NCBI RefSeq assembly: GCF_010915705.1 | Contig: NZ_JAAIKE010000001.1 | Span: forward strand, 124,001-188,000 | Source of the DNA: Pseudotabrizicola algicola | GTDB taxonomy: Bacteria; Pseudomonadota; Alphaproteobacteria; Rhodobacterales; Rhodobacteraceae | DNA length: 64,000 nt | Direction of reading: 5' to 3' | In this document: positions 8,369 through 16,550 of the stretch, piece after piece | How the letters are laid out: every line of letters begins with the position of its first letter | Position numbering within the stretch: position 1 is the first letter of the stretch | Made by a program: the position numbers and the translations under genes | The notes under the pieces: model-generated | Told to the model about the DNA's origin: nothing | The model's input: only the letters and a program-made list of their open reading frames with translations | Database searches by the model: none

Positions 8369-9943
8369 ATGACTCATGCATCCTCCCCCTCCGCTTCGCC
8401 CCCCGCTGCCGATCAAGCCATCGTCATCGGTGCGGGTATCGGCGGCCTGGCCTCTGCCATGCGACTTGGGGCCAAAGGGTATCAGGTCACGGTGATCGAC
8501 CGGCTTGATCGGGCGGGGGGGCGCGGCTCGTCCATCACGCAAGGCGGGCACCGATTCGACCTTGGCCCCACCATCGTGACCGTGCCGCAAGGGTTGCGTG
8601 ATCTGTGGGCGGCCTGCGGACGGAATTTCGACGCCGACGTGCGTCTGGTCCCGATGGACCCGTTTTACGAGATCCGCTTTGCCGATGGAGAGACCTTTAC
8701 CGCGCGGCAGGACGATGCTGCGATCAAGGCAGAGGTGGCGCGGATTTCTCCCTCCGATTCAAAGGGGTATCAAAGGTTCCTCAAGGATTCCGAAGCCCGC
8801 TATTGGTTCGGCTACGAGGATATGGGCCGCAAGCCGATGCACAAGCTTTGGGACACGCTGAAGGTCATCCCGAAATTTGCCCGCATGCGGGCAGACCGGT
8901 CGGTCTATGCCCATGCCGCGTCGCGGGTAAAGGACGAGCACCTGCGCTTCGCGCTGTCGTTCCATCCGCTGTTCATCGGGGGCGATCCCTTCAACGTGAC
9001 GTCGATGTATATCCTTGTCAGCCATCTGGAGAAGGCGTTTGGCGTGCATTACGCGATGGGCGGGGTGCAGGCGATCGCCGACGCGATGGTGCGGGTGATC
9101 GAAGCACAAGGCGGCTCGGTGGTGCAAGGCGCCGAGGTGGACGAGATCACCATCGCCGATGGCCGCGCCTCGGGCGTGCGACTGGCTTCCGGCGATGTGT
9201 TGCCCGCCGCGGTCGTGGTCTCGAATGCCGATGCGGGCCACACCTATGACCGGCTGCTGCGCAACGCGCCGAAAAAACGGTGGACGCCTGCACGGCTGAA
9301 ACGGGCACGCTGGTCGATGGGGCTTTATGTCTGGTATTTCGGGACCAAGGGCACGAAAGGGATGTGGGGCGATGTGGGCCATCACTCCATCGTGGTCGGC
9401 CCGCGCTACCGCGACCATATCAAGGACATCTTCATTCGCGGCAAACTGGCCGATGACATGAGCCTTTACGTCCACCGCCCCAGCGTAACCGACCCGTCTT
9501 GCGCCCCTGCCGGGGATGACACGTTTTATGTGCTCTCGCCCGTGCCCCATCTGGGCCATGACAACGCGGTGGACTGGACCGCCGAGGAAGAGCCTTACCG
9601 CGCCAAGATGCTGAAGGTGCTGGAAGATCGGCTCCTGCCGGGGGTGTCGGGGCGGATCGGCGAAAGCCTGACCTTCACCCCCGAAACCTTCCGCGACCGC
9701 TACCTGTCGCCCTTCGGGGCCGGATTCTCGATCGAGCCGCGCATCCTCCAGTCGGCGTGGTTCCGCCCCCACAACATCAGCGAAGAGTTGCCGGGCCTCT
9801 ATCTTGCAGGGGCGGGAACCCATCCGGGAGCGGGCCTTCCGGGTGTGGTCGGCACCGCCGAACTTCTGGGAAAGCTGGTGCCCGATGCACGGCGGCGGGC
9901 CGAAACCGCCGCCGAACATGCCTTGCGATTGGCCGCAGAATGA
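8369..9943 (+). CDS. crtI: Phytoene desaturase (neurosporene-forming)
   Basis: CrtI is the FAD-dependent, membrane-associated desaturase that in Rhodobacter removes hydrogens three times to make neurosporene. GAGIGG (about residues 21-26) is the dinucleotide fold, followed by DRLDRAGGRGSS; the C-terminal signature GLYLAGAGTHPGAGLPGV is present. The frame is open to 8258, but the ATG at 8369 gives 524 residues, matching the family (518-524), and puts the regulatory box upstream rather than inside the gene. No clear Shine-Dalgarno is seen. The stop overlaps the crtB start (ATGA). Confidence 0.95.
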   Translation: MTHASSPSASPPAADQAIVIGAGIGGLASAMRLGAKGYQVTVIDRLDRAGGRGSSITQGGHRFDLGPTIVTVPQGLRDLWAACGRNFDADVRLVPMDPFYEIRFADGETFTARQDDAAIKAEVARISPSDSKGYQRFLKDSEARYWFGYEDMGRKPMHKLWDTLKVIPKFARMRADRSVYAHAASRVKDEHLRFALSFHPLFIGGDPFNVTSMYILVSHLEKAFGVHYAMGGVQAIADAMVRVIEAQGGSVVQGAEVDEITIADGRASGVRLASGDVLPAAVVVSNADAGHTYDRLLRNAPKKRWTPARLKRARWSMGLYVWYFGTKGTKGMWGDVGHHSIVVGPRYRDHIKDIFIRGKLADDMSLYVHRPSVTDPSCAPAGDDTFYVLSPVPHLGHDNAVDWTAEEEPYRAKMLKVLEDRLLPGVSGRIGESLTFTPETFRDRYLSPFGAGFSIEPRILQSAWFRPHNISEELPGLYLAGAGTHPGAGLPGVVGTAELLGKLVPDARRRAETAAEHALRLAAE

Positions 9944-10944
9944 TCGCCCCCGCTGACATGGAGGCATGCCGCGCCGCGATCCGCACCGGCTCCTTGTCCT
10001 TTCACGCCGCCTCGCGGCTCTTGCCCGCGCGCGTGCGTGACCCGGCTCTGGCGCTCTATGCTTTCTGCCGCGTGGCCGATGACGAGGTGGACGAGGGGGC
10101 GGACAAGGCAGGCGCGGTTTTGCGGCTGCGCGACAGGCTGGACGGGGTCTATCAGGGCCGCCCGCGCGACGGCTTTGCCGACCGCGCTTTTGCCGCCGTG
10201 GTCGAAGATTTCGACATGCCCCGCGCCTTGCCCGAGGCGCTGCTGGAGGGGCTGGCCTGGGATGCGATGGGGCGGCGCTATCACACGCTGTCTGGGGTGC
10301 TCGACTATTCGGCGCGCGTGGCGGCGGCGGTGGGGGCGATGATGTGCGTCCTCATGCGGGTGCGCGACCCCGACGCGCTGGCCCGGGCCTGCGATCTGGG
10401 GCTTGCCATGCAGCTGACCAACATCAGCCGCGATGTGGGCGAGGATGCGCGGGCGGGGCGGGTGTTCCTGCCGCTGGACTGGCTCTGCGAGGAAGGGGTG
10501 GAGGTAGACCGCTTTCTGGCCGCGCCCGCCGCGAGCCGGGGGGTGCGCCGGGCAACGGCGCGGCTTCTGGCGGCGGCGGACCAGCTTTACCTGCGGGCCG
10601 AGGCGGGGGTGGCGGCCCTGCCGCTCGCTTGCCGTCCGGGCATCTTCGCGGCCCGGCATATCTATGCCGGCATCGGCAGACAGGTGGCCCGGCAGGGGCA
10701 TGACGCGGTGACCGTGCGGGCACGGACGGGGAAGGGGCAGAAGCTGGGCTGGCTGATGCTGGCAGGGCTCAGGGCGGGGCTCTCGCCGCTCCTGCCCCAC
10801 TCGGCGGTGCTGCACGCCCGCCCGGCGCCCGAGGTGGCCTTTCTGGTCGAGGCGGCGGCGCGCAAGGATCTGGCCCGGGGCCGGTCGGAGGCGCTGTTCG
10901 AGGTGCTCAGCCAGCTGGAGGCCCGGTCTCGCGGGATGGCCTGA
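9940..10944 (+). CDS. crtB: Phytoene synthase
   Basis: CrtB condenses two geranylgeranyl diphosphates to phytoene. The 334-residue product has the two Asp-rich motifs of squalene/phytoene synthases: VADDEVDEG (about 46-53) and NISRDVGEDARAGR (about 161-174). The start overlaps the crtI stop, so crtI and crtB are translationally coupled. Length fits R. capsulatus CrtB (339). Confidence 0.95.
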   Translation: MIAPADMEACRAAIRTGSLSFHAASRLLPARVRDPALALYAFCRVADDEVDEGADKAGAVLRLRDRLDGVYQGRPRDGFADRAFAAVVEDFDMPRALPEALLEGLAWDAMGRRYHTLSGVLDYSARVAAAVGAMMCVLMRVRDPDALARACDLGLAMQLTNISRDVGEDARAGRVFLPLDWLCEEGVEVDRFLAAPAASRGVRRATARLLAAADQLYLRAEAGVAALPLACRPGIFAARHIYAGIGRQVARQGHDAVTVRARTGKGQKLGWLMLAGLRAGLSPLLPHSAVLHARPAPEVAFLVEAAARKDLARGRSEALFEVLSQLEARSRGMA

Positions 10945-11001
10945 CCGGGGGCTGCCCACCTCTGCCGCTCCCTGTGTTACGGAGGGCGGGGCTTTGTGAA
11001 A

Positions 11002-11038
11002 TCAAGCGCTTGACCTTGCCGCCTTCAGAAAATCTTAA
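11002..11038 (+). promoter_or_regulatory. Candidate tspO promoter with overlapping palindrome
   Basis: A perfect 12-bp palindrome TCAAGCGCTTGA (11002-11013) overlaps a -35-like TTGACC (11010-11015), which is followed after 17 bases by TCTTAA (11033-11038), a weak -10. It sits in the 224-bp crtB-tspO gap, 131 bases before tspO. The palindrome looks like a repressor operator; the regulator is unknown. Confidence 0.35.
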
Positions 11039-11168
11039 CGATTGACCCGACGGGCCGCGCCGGCGGCGGGGGGCGGGTTTGCGCGCTGCTGCCGGAACCG
11101 GCGGGCGCTTTGCCTTGCGCTCTGGCCCCTGTGGTCTAGATAGGTCTGGCAACCAGAGGGGCAGGCTG

Positions 11169-11648
11169 ATGGATTTTTCCTTGTTTTTCACCTATCTCGC
11201 CGCCTGCGGAGCGGCGGCGGCGACGGGGGCGATGTTTCAGCCGGGCGATTGGTACAAGGCGCTCGACAAGCCGTGGTGGACCCCGAAGGACTGGATGTTC
11301 CCCGTGGCATGGACGACCCTTTACATCTGCATGTCCCTCGCGGCGATGAGGATCGCCATGCAGGCCGGGGCCGAGCCGGGGGTGGGGCAGGCGTTGGGCT
11401 TCTGGGCGCTCCAGATCGCGCTGAACACGCTGTGGACGCCGGTGTTCTTCGGGCTGAAGCGGATGAAGGCAGGACTGGTGGTCTTGTCCCTGCTGTGGCT
11501 GGCGGTCGCGGCCACGCTGGTGGCCTTCTGGCGCATTGATCCGGTCGCGGGGATGCTGTTTGCGCCCTATCTTCTGTGGGTCAGCATCGCGGGGGCGCTG
11601 AACGCCTCGGTCTTGCGGCGCAATCCTGCCGCGGCGCGCGCGGGCTGA
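11169..11648 (+). CDS. tspO: Tryptophan-rich sensory protein TspO (outer-membrane TSPO/MBR homologue)
   Basis: A 159-residue, five-helix membrane protein rich in Trp (for example WYKALDKPWWTPKDWMFP). In R. sphaeroides TspO binds porphyrins and damps photosynthesis gene expression when oxygen rises. The ATG at 11169 has GAGGGG 7 bases upstream and gives the usual length (158 in R. sphaeroides); an upstream in-frame extension adds a charged stretch with no counterpart. It lies between crtB and the convergent crtC, as in R. capsulatus. Confidence 0.95.
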   Translation: MDFSLFFTYLAACGAAAATGAMFQPGDWYKALDKPWWTPKDWMFPVAWTTLYICMSLAAMRIAMQAGAEPGVGQALGFWALQIALNTLWTPVFFGLKRMKAGLVVLSLLWLAVAATLVAFWRIDPVAGMLFAPYLLWVSIAGALNASVLRRNPAAARAG

Positions 11649-11763
11649 CCCTGCCGCCGCTTCGCGCGGGCGCCTTTCAAAATGCAAGCGGCAGGCCTGT
11701 CGATGTTCGGCACGCGCATGAACGTGCCGGATCAAAAGCCTGGCACCTTCTTCGATTTGCTGC

Positions 11764-11842
11764 TTTCCAAATACTCTCGGGGTTGCTCAGAGGTTTCGCC
11801 ATCGGTTCAAGAAACCGCTGAGCTGGGGGGCAGACAGCCCCC
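11764..11842. repeat. tspO/crtC convergent gap with repeat-like block and hairpins
   Basis: The 221-bp gap between the ends of tspO and crtC holds a TTTCCAAATACTCTCGG block (11764-11780), similar to a copy in reverse orientation near 26740, and a 6-bp hairpin GGGGGC-AGACA-GCCCCC (11826-11842). It probably marks the 3' ends of the two convergent units. No gene is seen. Confidence 0.4.
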
Positions 11843-11869
11843 GGGGGGTGGCGAAGGCCGCTGCGCGGG

Positions 11870-12712
11870 TCAATCCGGGAAGGTCCAGCCCCGCCGGCGC
11901 GGGACGCGGACCGCGAGCATGGGTTTCAGGAGCGGCTGGCGGAAGCGGGTGAGGTCGAGCGCCTCGTGCACACCGGTGGTCGCCTCGCCGTTCAGACGGG
12001 TTTCCACGAGGCTGCGGCTGTAGAAGGGCGCATCGAGCATGTTGAGCCTTTGGCGCGGCATCACCCCGGCATCGGCGCGGGTTTCGCGCCTGACCTGCCA
12101 GAGGCTGCGGGCAAAGCGGGTGCGGGGCGGGGCGGTGACCTCGCGCACCGCGCCCCCCGCATCAATGGCCACCGCCAGATCGAGGCTGCTGCCGTCGCGG
12201 CGGGTGGCGTCATAGATGCACAGCGCGCCGTCCCGCATCGGAAAGCGGCCCCATGTCCAGAAGTCGAAATCATCTTCCAGCGCGCGGCTGCCAAAATTGG
12301 CGTCGAAATAGCCGTGGCCTTCCCAGACATGGCCTTGCGTCAGGTTGACCGAGATATGCGCCGTGGGGGCGAAGGGGCGCCAGATATGGGCGGCGTCGGG
12401 GGTGAGCGCGACCTCGGCCGAGGTCACCGCCTGCGGGGTCAGGATGATCTGGCCGCGCACGGGGGTAACCATCGGCGGCGCGCCCCATTCGTCGATGTCG
12501 ATGACAAGCTGGCGGCCCGTCCAATGCATGCGGCTGGGGCCGACTTCGAAGGTATCGGCGCTGCGGCGCAGGGCGGGGCGGCCCCTGTCTGTCATGGTGA
12601 AGCGGCTGCCCGGGCCATAGGTGGCCACGTTGATGCAGCAGTGGTTTTCCGGATCGCGCCGGCCTGACCAGCGATACCACGGCGAGAACACCGAGCCGAT
12701 GAAGCCGATCAC
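11870..12712 (-). CDS. crtC: Hydroxyneurosporene synthase (carotenoid 1,2-hydratase)
   Basis: CrtC adds water to the psi end group of neurosporene. Recognisable segments are IGFIGSVFSPWYRWSGRR near the start, NHCCINVATYGPG and FDANFGSRALEDDFDFWTWG. The GTG at 12712 overlaps the crtD stop (GTGA) and gives 280 residues, equal to the 281 recalled for R. capsulatus. However, sequence typical of the family N-terminus (GYAWWYVDGVSTDG) continues upstream in the same frame inside the 3' end of crtD, with no ATG/GTG/TTG close by, so the true start may be upstream and non-standard. Confidence 0.9.
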   Translation of the reverse strand: MIGFIGSVFSPWYRWSGRRDPENHCCINVATYGPGSRFTMTDRGRPALRRSADTFEVGPSRMHWTGRQLVIDIDEWGAPPMVTPVRGQIILTPQAVTSAEVALTPDAAHIWRPFAPTAHISVNLTQGHVWEGHGYFDANFGSRALEDDFDFWTWGRFPMRDGALCIYDATRRDGSSLDLAVAIDAGGAVREVTAPPRTRFARSLWQVRRETRADAGVMPRQRLNMLDAPFYSRSLVETRLNGEATTGVHEALDLTRFRQPLLKPMLAVRVPRRRGWTFPD

Positions 12713-14259
12713 CGAGACGGCGCGCGTCCCGTCGGTGCTGACCCCGTCGACATACCACCAGGCATAGCCGTCCGGGCCGACGGTGACGCGGAAGTCAGGT
12801 CCCGCCTGATCGCCTCGGCCGTGTGCCGTGCGGAGAGGGCTGCCATCGGCACCCCCGCCCCCGGATGTGCCCCGCCCCCCGCCAGGGTGAGGCCCGGCAG
12901 GCGGGTTTGCGCCAGCGGGCGCTGGAAGGCTGCCATCAGCCCCTCGGGCGAGCGGCCGTAGATCGCCCCCTGCGAGCCCGGATAGAGCCGCGCCAGATCG
13001 GCCGGTGTGGTCAGCGCCGAGGGCGGCGGATCGGGGGTGAAGGTCAGGCCGAACTCCTTCAGCCGGGGGAAGGTGCGCTGGCGGCATTGGGGTTCCTCGT
13101 CTGGATGGGCGGGCAGGCCGGCGGGGGCGTTCAGGATGATCTCGAACCGTTCCGGGCCGGGGGGCGCGGCGGGGCTGCGGTCTTGCGCGCAGAGGTAGAG
13201 CGTGGGCTTTTCAGGGGGGCGGCCTTGGCCGATGGGGCCGAATTCGGCCTGCGGGTCATCGGTGAAGAAGACATTGTGATGCGCGAGGTCGACCCCCTGC
13301 GGGGTGGCGGCAAAGGCCCAGACATGGGCCGAGAGGCTGCGCGGTGTGGTTTTCGCGGCGGGGATCGCGGCTTGCGCCTCGGGGCCGAGGAGGCCCGTGG
13401 CAAGCGCGGCGGGATCGCCGTTGAAGACGCAGTGGCGGCAGGGATAGAGGTGGCCGCCTTCGGTTTCCACCGCGCTGACACGTCCTTGGGCGGTGAGGAT
13501 GCGGCGGGCGCGTGTGGCGTAGTGGAAGCGTACGCCGATGGCGGTGGCAAGGCGGGCGAGGCTGGCGGCGAGGCTGTGCATGCCGCCCTGCACCGCCCAG
13601 ACGCCCTGCGCCTCGGCCCGCCAGATCAGCGCCAGCACGCCGGGCGCATGGCGCGGGCGGCCCCCGACATAGGTGGCGTAGCGGGCGAAGAGCTGGACCA
13701 GCCGCGGGTCGCGGAAATGCTGTTTCAGGAGGCGTTCGAGCGACACCCCCGGCAGGAGCGCGGGCCAGAGCCGGGGCCGCAGGGCGGCGCCGAGCGCGAT
13801 GCGGGCAAGCCCGGGTCTGGCCGCGCGCATCACCGGCGCGTCGAAGGTGGCGAGCAGGCCTTGGGCGAGGCGGTCAAACCGCGCGAAGGCGGCGGCTTCG
13901 CGCGGGCCCGCGAAGCTGCGGATGGCCTCGATATTGGCGCCGGTTTCGGGAAAGAGGTCGAGCGGGGGGCTGCCGTTCCAGAAGTGGCGGGCGAGGACGG
14001 GCAGGGGGGTGAGCTGCAGGTGATCGTCGAGCCGCTGGCCGGCGAGGGCGAAGAGCGCATCGAACTCGCCGCGCATCGTAAGGACGGTGGGGCCGGTGTC
14101 GACGGGGCCTGCGGGCGAGGGAATCGCGCGGGCCTTGCCGCCGGGGGTGTCGGCGGCCTCGAGGACGGTGACCTTGAGGCCGAGGGCGGCCAGCCGGATG
14201 GCGGCGGCGAGGCCCCCCATTCCGGCACCGATGATGACTGCGGTTTCGCGGCTTTGCAT
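12709..14259 (-). CDS. crtD: Hydroxyneurosporene/methoxyneurosporene desaturase
   Basis: CrtD is the CrtI-like FAD desaturase that acts at C-3,4 after hydration and methylation. GAGMGG (about residues 11-16) and EAADTPGGKA mark the dinucleotide fold and the C-terminus has LAGGGAHPGAGVPMA. At 516 residues it is about 20 longer than R. capsulatus CrtD (494): the last ~30 residues are low-complexity and lie in the region that reads as CrtC N-terminus in another frame. It is divergent from crtE across a region with PpsR-type boxes. Confidence 0.93.
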   Translation of the reverse strand: MQSRETAVIIGAGMGGLAAAIRLAALGLKVTVLEAADTPGGKARAIPSPAGPVDTGPTVLTMRGEFDALFALAGQRLDDHLQLTPLPVLARHFWNGSPPLDLFPETGANIEAIRSFAGPREAAAFARFDRLAQGLLATFDAPVMRAARPGLARIALGAALRPRLWPALLPGVSLERLLKQHFRDPRLVQLFARYATYVGGRPRHAPGVLALIWRAEAQGVWAVQGGMHSLAASLARLATAIGVRFHYATRARRILTAQGRVSAVETEGGHLYPCRHCVFNGDPAALATGLLGPEAQAAIPAAKTTPRSLSAHVWAFAATPQGVDLAHHNVFFTDDPQAEFGPIGQGRPPEKPTLYLCAQDRSPAAPPGPERFEIILNAPAGLPAHPDEEPQCRQRTFPRLKEFGLTFTPDPPPSALTTPADLARLYPGSQGAIYGRSPEGLMAAFQRPLAQTRLPGLTLAGGGAHPGAGVPMAALSARHTAEAIRRDLTSASPSARTAMPGGMSTGSAPTGRAPSR

Positions 14260-14287
14260 CGGGGTATGATGGCGCAGTGGCGCATAT

Positions 14288-14329
14288 TGTCTAGAGAGAA
14301 TGACGCACCTGTGTAAGTTTTAGTTTACA
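14288..14329. promoter_or_regulatory. Tandem PpsR/CrtJ boxes between crtD and crtE
   Basis: Box 1 at 14288-14305 reads TGT-N12-ACG (one mismatch) and box 2 at 14312-14329 is a perfect TGT-N12-ACA. The start-to-start distance is 24 bp, about two helical turns plus, as expected for cooperative binding of a PpsR tetramer. They would repress the divergent crtD-C and crtE-F units under oxygen and light. Confidence 0.65.
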
Positions 14330-14382
14330 CCCGGTCCCGGCGCTGCCACGATGGGGCGGCAAACGTCAGAAAAGGGCGGCAC

Positions 14383-15252
14383 ATGGCACTGGACGGGCGG
14401 GTAGAGGCGGCGATGCTGCGGGCGATGGCTTTGGTGCAGTCGGAGGCGGCCCCGCCGAGGCTGGGGGCGGCGCTGCCCTACGGTGTGTTTCCGGGGGGCG
14501 CGCGGATCAGGCCGACGATCCTGATGTCGGTGGCGCTGGCCTGCGGCGATGACCGGCCTGCGCTGACCGATGCGGCGGCGGCGGCGCTGGAGCTGATCCA
14601 TTGCGCCAGTCTGGTGCATGACGATCTGCCCGCCTTTGACGATGCCGACATCCGGCGAGGCAAGGCCACGGTGCACCGCGCCTTTGACGAGCCGCTGGCG
14701 GTGCTGACGGGGGATTCGCTGATCGTGCTGGCCTTCGAGGTGCTGGCGCGGGCGGGGGCGGAGGCGCCGGAGCGCGCGCTGCATCTGGTGCGGCATCTGG
14801 CGCAGCGCACGGGGATGCCCTTTGGCATCTGCGCGGGTCAGGGCTGGGAGAGCGAGTCGCAGATCGATCTGGCGGCCTATCACCGCGCCAAGACGGGCGC
14901 TTTGTTCATGGCCGCCACCCAGATGGGCGCGATTGCGGCGGGGCAGGATGCCGAGCCTTGGGAAGAACTGGGCGCACGGATCGGGGCGGCGTTTCAGGTG
15001 GCGGATGACCTGAAGGACGCGGTGCTGGGTGCCGAGGATATGGGCAAGCCTGCGGGGCAGGATGTGGCGCATGGGCGGCCCTCGGCGGTGACGGAACTGG
15101 GCGTTGCGGGCGCGGTGGCGCATCTGCGCGACATTCTGGGCGGGGCGATTGCCTCGATCCCCGCCTGTCCGGGCGAGGCGATGCTGGCGCAGATGGTGCG
15201 CGCCTATGCCGAGAAGATGACGCCCGCGCGGCTGACCGCCGCCAAGGGCTGA
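14383..15252 (+). CDS. crtE: Geranylgeranyl diphosphate synthase
   Basis: CrtE makes the C20 diphosphate used by CrtB and BchG. The 289-residue product equals the R. capsulatus length. The first Asp-rich motif is DDLPAFDD (about 80-87) and the second FQVADDLKD (about 204-212). It is first in crtE-crtF, and crtF begins 4 bases after its stop. Confidence 0.95.
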   Translation: MALDGRVEAAMLRAMALVQSEAAPPRLGAALPYGVFPGGARIRPTILMSVALACGDDRPALTDAAAAALELIHCASLVHDDLPAFDDADIRRGKATVHRAFDEPLAVLTGDSLIVLAFEVLARAGAEAPERALHLVRHLAQRTGMPFGICAGQGWESESQIDLAAYHRAKTGALFMAATQMGAIAAGQDAEPWEELGARIGAAFQVADDLKDAVLGAEDMGKPAGQDVAHGRPSAVTELGVAGAVAHLRDILGGAIASIPACPGEAMLAQMVRAYAEKMTPARLTAAKG

Positions 15253-15256
15253 GCCG

Positions 15257-16381
15257 ATGGCCGATCTGTCGCTGGACCCGCAGCGCCCGTCGCCGCGCCT
15301 CCTTGCAAAGCGCGGGCCGGGCTGGCTGACGCGGGTGGCGATGTCGCCGCGTTTCCATGCGATGGTCGAGCGCATTCCGGGCCTGCGCCTGAAATCGCGG
15401 GCCGAGGGACGGGCGCTGTTCGACGTGGTGTCGGGATTTGTGCAATCGCAGGCGCTGCTGGCGCTGGTCGAATTGCGGGTGCTGCACCGTCTGGCCGAGG
15501 GCGCGGCAGACCTGCCTGCGCTGGCGCAGATGACAGGCGTGCCGGAGCCGCGCCTGCACATTCTGCTGCAGGCCGGCGCGGCGCTGAAGCTGCTGCGGCA
15601 GGCGCGCGGCGCGTGGCATCTGACCCCGCGCGGCGGGGCCTTCCTGACCGTGCCGGGGCTGGAGGCGATGGTGCGCCACCATGATGTGCTTTACCGCGAT
15701 CTGGCCGATCCGGTGGCGTTCTTCCGTGGCCAGACCCAGCCCGAACTGGCCGGATTCTGGCCCTATGTCTTTGGTGCGGGCGGGGCGGCAGACCCTGCGC
15801 TGGCCGCGCGTTACAGCCGGTTGATGGCGGACAGTCAGGCGCTGGTGGCCGCCGATACGCTGCGGCTGGTGAGCCTGAAGGGGGCCGCGCATCTGATGGA
15901 TGTGGGCGGCGGCACCGGAGCCTTCCTGCGGGCGGTGGCGGCAGAGTATCCGGCCCTGCGGCTGACGCTGTTCGATCTGCCCGCCGTGGTCGCGGGGGCG
16001 GCGGCGCTGCCCAACCTGACCGTGCATCCGGGCAGTTTCCGCGATGACCCGCTGCCCAAAGGCGCGGACTGGATCAGCCTGATCCGCGTGCTTTATGACC
16101 ATGCCGATTCCACGGTGGCGGCCCTGCTGGACGCGGTCTTTGCCGCATTGCCAGCCGGAGGGCATCTGCTGGTTTCCGAGCCGATGTCGGGCGGCGCCCG
16201 CCCCGATCCGGCCACGGATGTCTATTTCGCGGTCTACACCTTGGCGATGCAAACGGGGCGGACACGGTCTGCCGCCGAGATTGCCGCCCTGTTGCGCACC
16301 GCCGGATTTGCGGGAATCCGGCTGCTGCCCGGGCCGCGGCCCTATGTGACCTCGGCTTTGACAGCGCAAAAACCGCTCTGA
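15257..16381 (+). CDS. crtF: Hydroxyneurosporene O-methyltransferase
   Basis: CrtF uses S-adenosylmethionine to methylate the C-1 hydroxyl added by CrtC. The 374-residue protein has an N-terminal winged-helix dimerisation half and a C-terminal methyltransferase half with the SAM motif LMDVGGGTGAFL (about 213-224). The ATG at 15257 follows the crtE stop directly. A bchC promoter lies in the downstream gap. Confidence 0.94.
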   Translation: MADLSLDPQRPSPRLLAKRGPGWLTRVAMSPRFHAMVERIPGLRLKSRAEGRALFDVVSGFVQSQALLALVELRVLHRLAEGAADLPALAQMTGVPEPRLHILLQAGAALKLLRQARGAWHLTPRGGAFLTVPGLEAMVRHHDVLYRDLADPVAFFRGQTQPELAGFWPYVFGAGGAADPALAARYSRLMADSQALVAADTLRLVSLKGAAHLMDVGGGTGAFLRAVAAEYPALRLTLFDLPAVVAGAAALPNLTVHPGSFRDDPLPKGADWISLIRVLYDHADSTVAALLDAVFAALPAGGHLLVSEPMSGGARPDPATDVYFAVYTLAMQTGRTRSAAEIAALLRTAGFAGIRLLPGPRPYVTSALTAQKPL

Positions 16382-16444
16382 GCTTTGTCGGCTCGACCGG
16401 AGTGCAATGTTTTAGGGCCAAAGCACAGCGAAGTGCCGAAAACC

Positions 16445-16488
16445 TGTCCAATTAAATTGACAGTTGCGAATGTAAGTCTAAACTTACA
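16445..16488 (+). promoter_or_regulatory. bchC promoter with two perfect PpsR/CrtJ boxes
   Basis: Two perfect TGT-N12-ACA boxes lie at 16445-16462 and 16471-16488, 26 bp apart. A consensus -35 TTGACA (16457-16462) is inside the first, and a -10-like TAAACT (16479-16484, 16-base spacer) is inside the second, so bound repressor would cover the whole core promoter. The predicted transcript starts near 16490, leaving about 60 bases of leader before bchC. Confidence 0.75.
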
Positions 16489-16550
16489 CATAGCGAAAAG
16501 GTTCCGTCTGATCGCGACTCTGTGATCAGCGGAAAAAGGAGACCGCCCAA

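Noticed and set aside
10992-11005. Possible FnrL site in the crtB-tspO gap
   Set aside because: Only the ATCAA half is present; the other half reads CTTTG rather than TTGAT.
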